Source: Vulcanimicrobiota bacterium | GTDB taxonomy: Bacteria; Vulcanimicrobiota; Vulcanimicrobiia; Vulcanimicrobiales; Vulcanimicrobiaceae | Reading direction: 5' to 3' | DNA length: 5,219 nucleotides | Assembly (NCBI GenBank): GCA_019245995.1 | Contig: JAFAQW010000218.1 | Coordinates: 1 to 5,219 of the forward strand | In this document: positions 1-5,219 of the stretch, one piece after another | How positions within the stretch are numbered: position 1 is the stretch's first letter | How the letters are laid out: each line of letters starts with the position of its first letter | The notes under the pieces: generated by a model | Told to the model about the DNA's origin: nothing | Seen by the model: the letters and a program-made list of their open reading frames with translations, nothing else | The model's database searches: none | Program-made: the position numbers and the translations under genes

Positions 1-1842
1 GCGCGCCGCGGCGAATGCGTACCACCACGTCAGGCCCGGCCAGACGCCGCCCAGGAGTCCTGAGAACGCCGCGGGGTCGTAGCGCGGATCTAAGGCGGAC
101 GCGGTGCGCAACCCGGCCTCGGTCCAAAAATCCGGCGAATTCAGGCGCGAGATCACGCGAAACCCCGTCTCCTCATCGCACGCGCCGAACATGACGGGAA
201 AAACCTCGTCGCCGGTGACGTCGGTGTGCGGGTTGCCCCGAACGTCGACGTTGAGGTAGAAGAGGCCGTTCTTGGAGTTGATCAGGTGGCGTTGCATCGC
301 CGCCTTGATTTTGGCCGCCGCATCGGCGAACGCGGTGATGTCGGCGTCTTGTGAGTCGATGCGTTCCGCCAGGTGCGCGAGCGCGCGCAGGGCCGCCGCG
401 CACTCGGCGTTGATCTCGGTGACCGCCCCGTTGATCGAATAGTTCGGAATGATGTTGCGCCAGCTCGCGATCGCCCAGACGTTTCCGCGCGGGTCGTCGG
501 CGGCGCAAAAGACGAGATCGCGCTCGTCCATCTGCGAGATGATGTAGTTCCCGGCGCGCTGGAGCGCGGGGAAGATGCGGCGCAGCCATTCTTCGTCGCC
601 CGTGCAACGGAAGTGGTGGTTCGCGGCCATGATAAACAGCGGCGTGTCGTCGTTGATGTTCAGCCCATCGTCCTCCACTTTGCCGGACAGCGCCTCCACG
701 AACTCGGGCAGCTTTCCGTTGGGATACTGCAGCCGCGCCGCCGTATCGAGCAACGAGCGAGAGAATTTCGGCGCGAAATAGTCGCAACCGTAGACGAACC
801 AGGCGCAGTCGCGAATGACGACGTTCGACGTGACGCCGGGATCGTTGGTGAAGAGCCAGCCGATCGGAAAGCGCGCCATGACGCGGCGCATGTTGACCTT
901 GCTCCAGAGCGCGCCGTCGTTGATCACGTCGTCGGGCGTGATCACCTCGCCCCGGTGCAGCTCATTATCGAGCGCGTTGAGCGTGTGTTCGAGCGATTCG
1001 ACGCCCGAGACGGCGGCGAAGTGCTTGAGGGCGTCGGGGTCCTCTTTTTCATAGATGCCGGTCTTGAACGCAAAACGCTCGGATTGTCCCGGCGGGACGA
1101 GGATGTCGAGCTGAAGGCTGCCGAGGATGTCGCCGTGGGCGTCGGTCGCGTTGCTGAGCGGCGCCGTGCGCGACATGCTGTAGACGTTGCCGAAGTCGAA
1201 GCTCGTTTCGTACGCCGTGGGCTCGCGCGTCAGGCCGAACACACGAATGGGACTGTCCCCGCTGACGTTCCGCGCCACGAGACCGAAGACCGACGCGTCG
1301 TACGCGGCAGTGACGTCGTCAGACGTGTCCCCGCGGAGTCGCGCGAAACCGTTGACGCGCAAGTCTTGTTCGTGCTCGCCGCGATTTTCCAACTGCACTA
1401 CTTGGTAGAGCACCGGCGGATCCGATTGCGTCGAATCCTGCAGCCAACTCAACGGCAGAAAGGTCGTTTCCGTTACGTAGATGGAGCCGCCGCAGTCGAA
1501 CCGCCGCCGCAAGAACGCCGGGTGGATCTCCACGGCGACCTCTTCGAGGTCGAGCAGCAACGGCGTGTACACTTTCTTCGGTTCGGCGGCCCCAAAGGAG
1601 CCTGTGTCGCGCAGCGGACGCCCGGCGATCGAGAAACGAATCGCGATCGATCCGATCACCGTGCGTCCGCGAGCGATGGAAAAGACGCGTTCGACGTCGC
1701 CGGTATTTTTGGTATTGACCCACAGAGCGCTGTTGCCGAAGCTCGGCCCCATGCCCAGCCGCCCCGCCGTGGTCCGATAGCTCGGCAGCAGCAGCGCCGG
1801 ATCGATATGGTACGTGGATGATTTTTCGGCGGCCGAGCTCAT
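1..1842 (-). CDS. Six-hairpin (alpha/alpha)6 glycosidase, amylo-alpha-1,6-glucosidase/glycogen-debranching-like; C-terminus cut by window edge
   Basis: An uninterrupted minus-strand frame of 614 codons starts at the ATG at 1842 and is still open at base 1. There is no signal peptide, so it is probably cytosolic. Residues about 20-290 look like an all-beta N-terminal domain (GxGPSFGN at 30-37). Residues about 305-614 are alpha-helical with marks of six-hairpin glycosidases: RDCAW at 344-348, YGCDYF at 351-356, NDDTPLF at 397-403 followed by TGDEEW at 414-419, TEINAE at 475-480, and GGVWPG at 598-603. The DxTPLF...TGD pattern is known from glycogen-debranching-type C-terminal domains, where the Asp is the likely general acid. 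From this I infer cleavage of alpha-glucosidic links, but the substrate is not fixed; GH15- or GH94-like enzymes share this layout. It lies 46 bases downstream of a lipoprotein gene and is probably co-transcribed with it. The start is uncertain: no Shine-Dalgarno sits at normal spacing (see the leader entry). Confidence 0.85.
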   Translation of the reverse strand, partial: MSSAAEKSSTYHIDPALLLPSYRTTAGRLGMGPSFGNSALWVNTKNTGDVERVFSIARGRTVIGSIAIRFSIAGRPLRDTGSFGAAEPKKVYTPLLLDLEEVAVEIHPAFLRRRFDCGGSIYVTETTFLPLSWLQDSTQSDPPVLYQVVQLENRGEHEQDLRVNGFARLRGDTSDDVTAAYDASVFGLVARNVSGDSPIRVFGLTREPTAYETSFDFGNVYSMSRTAPLSNATDAHGDILGSLQLDILVPPGQSERFAFKTGIYEKEDPDALKHFAAVSGVESLEHTLNALDNELHRGEVITPDDVINDGALWSKVNMRRVMARFPIGWLFTNDPGVTSNVVIRDCAWFVYGCDYFAPKFSRSLLDTAARLQYPNGKLPEFVEALSGKVEDDGLNINDDTPLFIMAANHHFRCTGDEEWLRRIFPALQRAGNYIISQMDERDLVFCAADDPRGNVWAIASWRNIIPNYSINGAVTEINAECAAALRALAHLAERIDSQDADITAFADAAAKIKAAMQRHLINSKNGLFYLNVDVRGNPHTDVTGDEVFPVMFGACDEETGFRVISRLNSPDFWTEAGLRTASALDPRYDPAAFSGLLGGVWPGLTWWYAFAAAR

Positions 1843-1876
1843 GCGGGCTGTTACCCGTCGACGGCGGCCCCCTCCC
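1843..1876 (-). promoter_or_regulatory. Structured leader of the glycosidase gene: distant purine-rich tract plus hairpin before the ATG
   Basis: On the minus strand, GGGAGGGGG (1876-1868) would make a strong ribosome-binding tract, but it lies 25 bases from the ATG at 1842. Between them, bases 1857-1844 read CGGGTAACAGCCCG, which folds into a four-pair GC stem, or five pairs with a T-G wobble, ending one base before the ATG. Folding it would cut the effective spacing to about 11 bases. The sequence and pairing are visible; a role in translation is inference. Confidence 0.35.
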
Positions 1877-1887
1877 GCCGACGGCGG
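1854..1887. repeat. Two-copy 14-base GC-rich near-repeat in the intergenic gap
   Basis: CCCGTCGACGGCGG (1854-1867) and CCCGCCGACGGCGG (1874-1887) differ at one base and start 20 bases apart. The second contains the dyad CCGCCG-A-CGGCGG, and the first contains the palindrome CCGTCGACGG. Between the copies lies the complement of the GGGAGGGGG tract. A protein-binding site or an mRNA fold are both possible. Chance is also plausible in sequence this GC-rich. Confidence 0.35.
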
Positions 1888-1888
1888 T

Positions 1889-2857
1889 TTATTGCGCCGG
1901 AGGCCAGACCGCGATGCCGTCCGTCCACGCCTTGCTGTTCCATTCGGACGCGTGGATGGTGGCGACCATCTTTGCCGCCGGATAGGTAAATATCTCGACG
2001 TCGAAGTTGCCGAAGTTCGTTACGTACAGCAACGTATGATTCGCGTTGAACGCCATGCGCAAGGCGGTCCCCGGTACGTCGATCGTTCCTATCGCGTGGC
2101 CGGCTTGCGAGTAGATGTGGATCGGGCCGCTGCCGTCTGCGACCAGCAGATTCCCCGAGCCGTCTTCGGCGATTCCCCACGGCGTCCCGAAGCTCACCGG
2201 GAGATCGTGCGGCTTTCCACGCCCATGCCGAAACCGCGCGATGTGTCCGTTGCCTGAGGGATCCGAATACGACACGAAGACGTCTTTGCTGGATGAGTCG
2301 CGCACCAGGCTGATCGCTTGAAACGACTGAGGAATCGTCGCCGTCCGCAACGGCGAGCTTCCACTCGGGCCGTAGAACGAGAGCGACCCCGGTCCGAACT
2401 GGCCGTCGGGCCCGTAGTTGGTCGCGTACAGATGCTGTCCGTTCTTGACGGCGATCACGTCCGAAACGTTGTATCCCGGCACGATCAAACGCGACGGTTG
2501 CGACGCGCCTTTCGGATACACCGCGATATCGCCGACGCCCGGCCCTTCGGTTCCGATGCCCTCGTCCGCGACGTACAGATTCGCAAGCGAATCGGTGTGC
2601 AGACCCTGCGGTCCGTTCGAATCCACGATCTGTCTCGTCTGCCGGTACTTCCCCCTGACGAGCGTGAAGGTGTCGATCGTTCCGGCTTCCGATCCGACGT
2701 ACACCACCGCTGCGGCGTGCCGCAGCGGCGCGCTTGGGGCATGCGACGTGGTAGCTGATGTGGCGTTGGTCGAGGTAGGCGCGCCCGGAAGGGTCGCGGT
2801 GCCGGCCGCGCCGCAGCCGGCCAACGTCAAGATGGCGATGATCCTCATGAAGCGCAC
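1889..2857 (-). CDS. Secreted lipoprotein with NHL/lactonase-like beta-propeller, function unknown
   Basis: This 322-residue protein starts with GTG at 2857. AGAGGAG lies seven bases upstream, while the in-frame ATG at codon 4 would be 16 bases away, so GTG is preferred. The N-terminus has a short hydrophobic stretch ending in the lipobox LAGC, with Cys15 as the predicted lipidated residue. A Thr/Ser/Ala/Pro-rich linker follows at about 16-48. The rest carries six spaced strand-pair repeats typical of a propeller: VVYVGSEAGTIDTF (51-64), NLYVAD (93-98), HLYATN (142-147), DVFVSYSD (192-199), NLLVADGSG (236-244) and LLYVTNFGNFDVEIF (276-290). No catalytic or metal motif is apparent. It is probably anchored outside the cytoplasmic membrane, with binding or scaffolding more likely than catalysis. 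It is the first gene of a probable two-gene unit with the glycosidase and is divergent from a similar lipoprotein gene. Confidence 0.88.
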   Translation of the reverse strand: MRFMRIIAILTLAGCGAAGTATLPGAPTSTNATSATTSHAPSAPLRHAAAVVYVGSEAGTIDTFTLVRGKYRQTRQIVDSNGPQGLHTDSLANLYVADEGIGTEGPGVGDIAVYPKGASQPSRLIVPGYNVSDVIAVKNGQHLYATNYGPDGQFGPGSLSFYGPSGSSPLRTATIPQSFQAISLVRDSSSKDVFVSYSDPSGNGHIARFRHGRGKPHDLPVSFGTPWGIAEDGSGNLLVADGSGPIHIYSQAGHAIGTIDVPGTALRMAFNANHTLLYVTNFGNFDVEIFTYPAAKMVATIHASEWNSKAWTDGIAVWPPAQ

Positions 2858-2864
2858 GGTGTTG

Positions 2865-2871
2865 CTCCTCT
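2865..2871 (-). promoter_or_regulatory. Shine-Dalgarno of the minus-strand lipoprotein gene
   Basis: The minus strand reads AGAGGAG, separated by seven bases from the GTG at 2857. This is the best ribosome-binding site in the window. It decides for the GTG start over the ATG three codons further in. Confidence 0.75.
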
Positions 2872-2876
2872 CGTCG

Positions 2877-2906
2877 TTACGAAGTTGCGATCAGCTTCGC
2901 TCGTAA
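2877..2906. promoter_or_regulatory. Imperfect palindrome in the divergent intergenic region, candidate operator
   Basis: CGAAG (2880-2884) and CTTCG (2895-2899) are exact inverted arms, with a further TG/CA pair inside, giving 7 of 10 matching positions per half-site over 2880-2899. An overlapping outer dyad pairs TTACGA (2877-2882) with TCGTAA (2901-2906). It overlaps the candidate -35 of the rightward gene and lies just upstream of the leftward gene's ribosome-binding site, so a bound repressor could affect both genes. The dyad is visible; binding is inference. Confidence 0.4.
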
Positions 2907-2913
2907 AGATAAA
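2885..2913 (+). promoter_or_regulatory. Candidate sigma-70-type promoter for the rightward lipoprotein gene
   Basis: TTGCGA (2885-2890) is followed after 17 bases by GATAAA (2908-2913), in the only AT-rich patch of the window, which includes A7 at 2911-2917. Transcription would start near 2920, about 48 bases before the preferred ATG at 2968. I found no comparably spaced pair for the leftward gene. Confidence 0.4.
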
Positions 2914-2967
2914 AAAACTCTAAAGCGTCGCGGCATGACTTATCCGCGGCGCTTCGAACGGCTAGTC

Positions 2968-3942
2968 ATGCAGACGATCCGCACGCGTTGCCCGTTCTTC
3001 GCCGCATTCTTTCTTACCGCGTGCGCGGGCCTGTCTTCGCCGCGCGTGATGCCGGCGGTCGAACCGGCGCAGGGCGCCGCGCACGCGAAAACGGCGCAGT
3101 TGAACGAGCTCGCAAATCTCGACTACGGTAGCGGCACGATAACGGTCTTTACGATCCGCAACGGCAAGGCGATCGTCAAGGCGTCGTTCAAGCCCGGACA
3201 TGGCTACGCTCAAGGTATCGCCATGGATCGCCGTAGCCGCGTCTACACATCGATGTCGCCTCCCGGCGGGAACCCGTGTGCCGCTTGCGTTGGCGTCTTC
3301 ACGGACACGGGAAAGCCCGTCGCGCTACTGCTCGCGCCGATCCTGCCGGGGGCGTCCGGAGCGCCGTCGCCGACCGACGTCTCCGTGGACGTGCACGGCA
3401 ATGTCTACGTGAGCGACTACGGCCAACAGGCCGTGTACTTCTTTTCGGACGATGAACGAGCCGGCGGCGCACCGACCGTGATCGTACAAGGGTCGCAAAA
3501 CGCCGCGTCGGTTCTAGCGACGCCCGACGGTGCGAACGTGTTGGTCTCGGGCGGATGCGGATTCGCGAGCGTACGTCCGTATACGCTCGTGACGCGAGGC
3601 CACTATCGGCAAGGCTCGTGCTATGGCATTGGAACGATTGCGCTAATCGGCGGCGCGGTAGACGATGCTTTGGACACCCTGACGCCGGTGGACGGCATCT
3701 TCGGCGTGGTCTCGGTGAGCTCGCCAAGCGGCGGAACGCTGTTTTACACTCCGGATCAGTACGCCGGGGTCAGCGGCGTCGCGCTGAACCACGATGCGTC
3801 CGTGGCGTACGTGGCGGATGCTACGCTTCAGGTCGTCTACGCGTTTGCGCGGCCGGCGCAGGGCTGGCTGTTAGGCGGTCAGCCGGAGCTCATCGCGACC
3901 TATACAGGCTTTAAGAATCTCGACATCATCGCGGTTCCATGA
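2968..3942 (+). CDS. Secreted lipoprotein with beta-propeller repeats, divergent paralogue of the leftward lipoprotein
   Basis: I chose the ATG at 2968 (324 residues). It gives a compact lipoprotein signal: basic MQTIRTR, hydrophobic PFFAAFFL, and lipobox LTAC with Cys19 lipidated. The frame is also open from an ATG at 2935 (335 residues), which would add an unusually long charged n-region. Neither start has a clear Shine-Dalgarno. Numbering from 2968, propeller-like strands include GSGTITVFTI (55-64), NVYVSDYGQQAVYFF (145-159), NVLVSGG (190-196), TLFYTPD (257-263) and VAYVADATLQVVYAF (279-293). The first repeat and the following G-QG...VY motif align by eye with the leftward lipoprotein, suggesting distant paralogy. 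The mature protein has CAAC at 104-107 plus Cys197 and Cys218, which the other lipoprotein lacks. The specific function is unknown; it is probably a surface or periplasmic binding protein. It ends TGA at 3940-3942. Confidence 0.87.
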   Translation: MQTIRTRCPFFAAFFLTACAGLSSPRVMPAVEPAQGAAHAKTAQLNELANLDYGSGTITVFTIRNGKAIVKASFKPGHGYAQGIAMDRRSRVYTSMSPPGGNPCAACVGVFTDTGKPVALLLAPILPGASGAPSPTDVSVDVHGNVYVSDYGQQAVYFFSDDERAGGAPTVIVQGSQNAASVLATPDGANVLVSGGCGFASVRPYTLVTRGHYRQGSCYGIGTIALIGGAVDDALDTLTPVDGIFGVVSVSSPSGGTLFYTPDQYAGVSGVALNHDASVAYVADATLQVVYAFARPAQGWLLGGQPELIATYTGFKNLDIIAVP

Positions 3943-3980
3943 AGCGACGTCGCCGAGGCGGCGCTGCAAGCCGAGCTCAC

Positions 3981-3998
3981 GGCGAGTCCGCGCTCGCC
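3981..3998 (+). other. Hairpin in the gap after the lipoprotein gene
   Basis: GGCGAG (3981-3986) and CTCGCC (3993-3998) form a perfect six-pair stem with a six-base loop, 38 bases after the stop codon. No T-run follows, so it is not a standard intrinsic terminator. It may still stabilise the transcript end. The rest of the 124-base gap (3943-4066) is GC-rich, with no promoter I trust. Confidence 0.35.
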
Positions 3999-4066
3999 TG
4001 CCGCACTCCGCGCGCTGTCGCAGCGGCGGCGAGGGTCCTTGACCGGCGGTTTGCGAATCTCTCGGC

Positions 4067-4339
4067 ATGTGCCGCAATATCAAGCTGCTTCATAACTTCG
4101 CGCCGCCGGCGAGCGATGAGGAGGTGCGCGCGTCCGCGCTCCAGTTCGTGCGCAAGGTGAGCGGCTTCAACCGTCCATCGAAGGCAAACGAGGCCGCGTT
4201 CGAGCTTGCGATCCAACGCATTAGTGCGGCGACCCACGAGCTGCTGCAGTCGCTCGTCGCGCACGCGCCGCCGCGCGATCGTGACGTCGAAGGGGCGAAG
4301 GCGCGCAAGCGGAGCGAGCTGCGCTTCGCGCGCAACTAG
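4067..4339 (+). CDS. DUF2277 family protein, conserved and uncharacterised
   Basis: This 90-residue protein matches the DUF2277 family (Pfam PF10041) along its whole length. The signature N-terminus MCRNIKLLHNF is followed by PPASDEE (13-19), the core LQFVRKVSGFNRPSKANEAAF (25-45), and a basic C-terminus containing PRDRDVEGAKARKRS (69-83). The length is usual for the family. The start is fixed by the canonical MCRNI beginning, although no Shine-Dalgarno is evident upstream. The protein is small, mostly helical, cytosolic, and without membrane segments; Cys2 and Arg3 are family-conserved. No biochemical role is established as far as I know, and the neighbours do not suggest one. It converges with the mu-crystallin-like gene, and their stop codons overlap in CTAG. 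Confidence 0.95.
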   Translation: MCRNIKLLHNFAPPASDEEVRASALQFVRKVSGFNRPSKANEAAFELAIQRISAATHELLQSLVAHAPPRDRDVEGAKARKRSELRFARN

Positions 4340-4343
4340 CGCG
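4329..4343. other. Symmetric hairpin centred on the overlapping stop codons
   Basis: CGCGC (4329-4333) and GCGCG (4339-4343) flank a five-base loop AACTA. The plus-strand stop TAG is 4337-4339 and the minus-strand stop TAG is 4338-4336, so both stops fall in the loop and stem edge. A G-T pair can extend the stem by one. No T-run occurs on either side, so an intrinsic terminator in the strict sense is not supported. A two-way pause site or 3'-end protector is possible. Confidence 0.3.
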
Positions 4344-5219
4344 TCTGCGAGCTTCGCGCTTGAGCTTTCTGTAAGACGAGCTTCGCGGCCGCGACGTCTT
4401 CGATGGCGAGGCCCAACGATTTGAAGATCGTCGTCTGATCGCGCGACGGCGCCTTCGTGCCGGCAAAAATTTCGCCGGCCTCGGCATAGATTGTCGCGCC
4501 GGCCAGTATCACGTCGCCGGCCTCACCGGCAGCCGCCTCGCGCGAATCGACGACCACGACGTTCCTCATCGCTTCATCGTCGAGCTCGCGCCAATCAGGA
4601 CGCGACGAGCCGACCGCGTTGACGTGGGCGCCGGGCTTCAGCCAGTTCCCCTGCAGAATCGGCTCGCGGGCGGCGGTCGCGGTGACGACGACGTCGGCAT
4701 CGCGGGCGGCGAGCTCCGCCGAAGCTACGGCCGTAACGCCGTGTTCGCTCGCGAAGCGCCGCGCGTGCTCTACGTTGCGGCTCCAAACGCGAGTTTCCGC
4801 GAACGTACGGTCGTGCGATAACGCCGCCAAGTGCGCGCGCGCCTGAACGCCGCTGCCCAATATCGCCAGCACGCGGCTATTTGGAGGTGCGAGGTAGCGC
4901 GTGACCGCGGCGGAGACGGCGGCCGTTCGCATCTCCGTGATTAGACGGCCATCCATCGCGGCCAACGGGCGTCCGGTTCCGGTGTCGTAGAGTAGGATCG
5001 TCGCGTGGTGCGTCGGGAGGCCAACTGTCGCATTGACCGGATAGAACGTGACGAACTTGAGACCCATCACGTCGCCGGCGACGGCCGGCATCATGCCGAG
5101 ATACTTGTGCCCCTCTTCGATCGTCAGGATATCCCGTACCGGATTCACGACGTTGCCGCGCGAGAATTGCGCCAGGGCACGTTCCATCGCGCCGATTAGC
5201 TCCGGCCAGCTCAACAGCG
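4336..5219 (-). CDS. Ornithine cyclodeaminase/mu-crystallin family NAD(P)-dependent enzyme, mu-crystallin (ketimine reductase) type; N-terminus cut by window edge
   Basis: The frame is open to the right edge. A TTG at 5214 could be read as a start (292 residues), but family members have about 10-15 more residues before the SWPELIGAMERAL helix, so the true start lies outside. Numbering from that TTG, Arg27 (NPVRDIL) and Lys53 (GLKFV) match substrate-binding positions. MDGRLITEMRTAA (87-99) is the conserved segment before the Rossmann domain. GSGVQA (120-125) is the dinucleotide-binding loop, and VWSRN (143-147) ends the second strand. NAVGSSRPDWREL (199-211) and TTIFKSLGLAIED close the fold. 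Ornithine cyclodeaminases have GxD in the 202-204 region; here Ser204 replaces the Asp, as in mammalian mu-crystallin, a ketimine reductase. I infer reduction of a cyclic or linear ketimine, or a related imine, not proline synthesis from ornithine. Archaeal-type alanine dehydrogenase is less likely for the same reason. Confidence 0.92.
   Translation of the reverse strand, partial: LLSWPELIGAMERALAQFSRGNVVNPVRDILTIEEGHKYLGMMPAVAGDVMGLKFVTFYPVNATVGLPTHHATILLYDTGTGRPLAAMDGRLITEMRTAAVSAAVTRYLAPPNSRVLAILGSGVQARAHLAALSHDRTFAETRVWSRNVEHARRFASEHGVTAVASAELAARDADVVVTATAAREPILQGNWLKPGAHVNAVGSSRPDWRELDDEAMRNVVVVDSREAAAGEAGDVILAGATIYAEAGEIFAGTKAPSRDQTTIFKSLGLAIEDVAAAKLVLQKAQARSSQTR

Noticed and set aside
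173..787. A 204-codon minus-strand frame within the glycosidase gene
   Set aside because: It is out of frame with the motif-bearing reading frame, Arg-rich and low in complexity.
373..1821. A 482-codon open frame on the plus strand opposite the glycosidase gene
   Set aside because: It is very rich in Arg, Val, Asp and Ala with no recognisable domain, which is typical of a GC-rich antisense shadow. The minus-strand frame carries coherent glycosidase motifs throughout.
2418..2906. A plus-strand open frame antisense to the lipoprotein gene and crossing the intergenic region
   Set aside because: It covers the lipobox-bearing gene and its ribosome-binding site and shows no domain of its own.
2911..2917. 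A7/T7 run as a terminator tail
   Set aside because: It lies between divergent genes, where no transcript needs to end. On the minus strand the T-run is not preceded by a GC-rich stem.
2935..2967. The upstream ATG at 2935 as start of the rightward lipoprotein
   Set aside because: It would give an 18-residue charged n-region, unusual for a lipoprotein signal, and has no Shine-Dalgarno. It remains possible, because the frame is open and the ATG at 2968 also lacks a clear ribosome-binding site.
3939..4160. A 73-codon frame beginning in an ATGA overlap with the lipoprotein stop
   Set aside because: The overlap suggests translational coupling at first sight, but the product is an Arg/Ala-rich string without family resemblance, and it runs out of frame into the DUF2277 gene.
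5212..5214. TTG as the start codon of the mu-crystallin-like gene
   Set aside because: The preceding in-frame codon at 5217-5215 is also open, and family members extend further upstream, so the gene is better described as truncated by the window.
1..5219. CRISPR arrays, tRNA/rRNA genes, insertion sequences, toxin-antitoxin or defence genes
   Set aside because: I looked on both strands and saw no regularly spaced repeats, cloverleaf, transposase motif, terminal repeats or defence-type domains. The five genes plus short gaps account for nearly all bases.

Overview
The window is GC-rich, densely coding bacterial DNA. It holds five protein genes on both strands, and no RNA gene, transposon, CRISPR array or phage gene that I can recognise. 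The combination of high GC, secreted lipoprotein beta-propellers with repeated 'LYVAD/YVTN' strands, and a cytosolic six-hairpin glycosidase resembles what I know from Candidatus Eremiobacterota (WPS-2/Vulcanimicrobiota) and similar soil lineages. That placement is a weak inference from style, with no marker gene behind it.

Left half, minus strand: a lipoprotein beta-propeller gene (1889-2857) is followed after 46 bases by a large (alpha/alpha)6 glycosidase related to amylo-alpha-1,6-glucosidase / glycogen debranching enzymes (1-1842). The glycosidase has 614 visible codons and runs off the left edge. The two are probably co-transcribed. The gap carries a duplicated 14-base GC-rich element and a small hairpin between a purine-rich ribosome-binding tract and the ATG.

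Centre: the short divergent region (2858-2967) contains the only AT-rich patch in the window, a candidate sigma-70-type promoter for the rightward gene, and an imperfect palindrome that could be an operator. The rightward gene (2968-3942) is a second lipoprotein propeller, apparently a distant paralogue of the first, so the two form a divergent pair.

Right half: after a 124-base gap with a small hairpin comes a DUF2277 gene (4067-4339, plus strand). It converges on, and overlaps by four bases, an ornithine cyclodeaminase/mu-crystallin family gene (4336-5219, minus strand) that is cut at its N-terminus by the right edge. The latter reads like the mu-crystallin (ketimine reductase) branch, because the Asp that ornithine cyclodeaminases use for catalysis is replaced by Ser.

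I see no convincing new multi-gene system. The more interesting points are local: the divergent paralogous lipoproteins with a palindrome between them, the structured leader of the glycosidase, the shared CTAG stop of the convergent pair, and the active-site substitution in the mu-crystallin-like enzyme.
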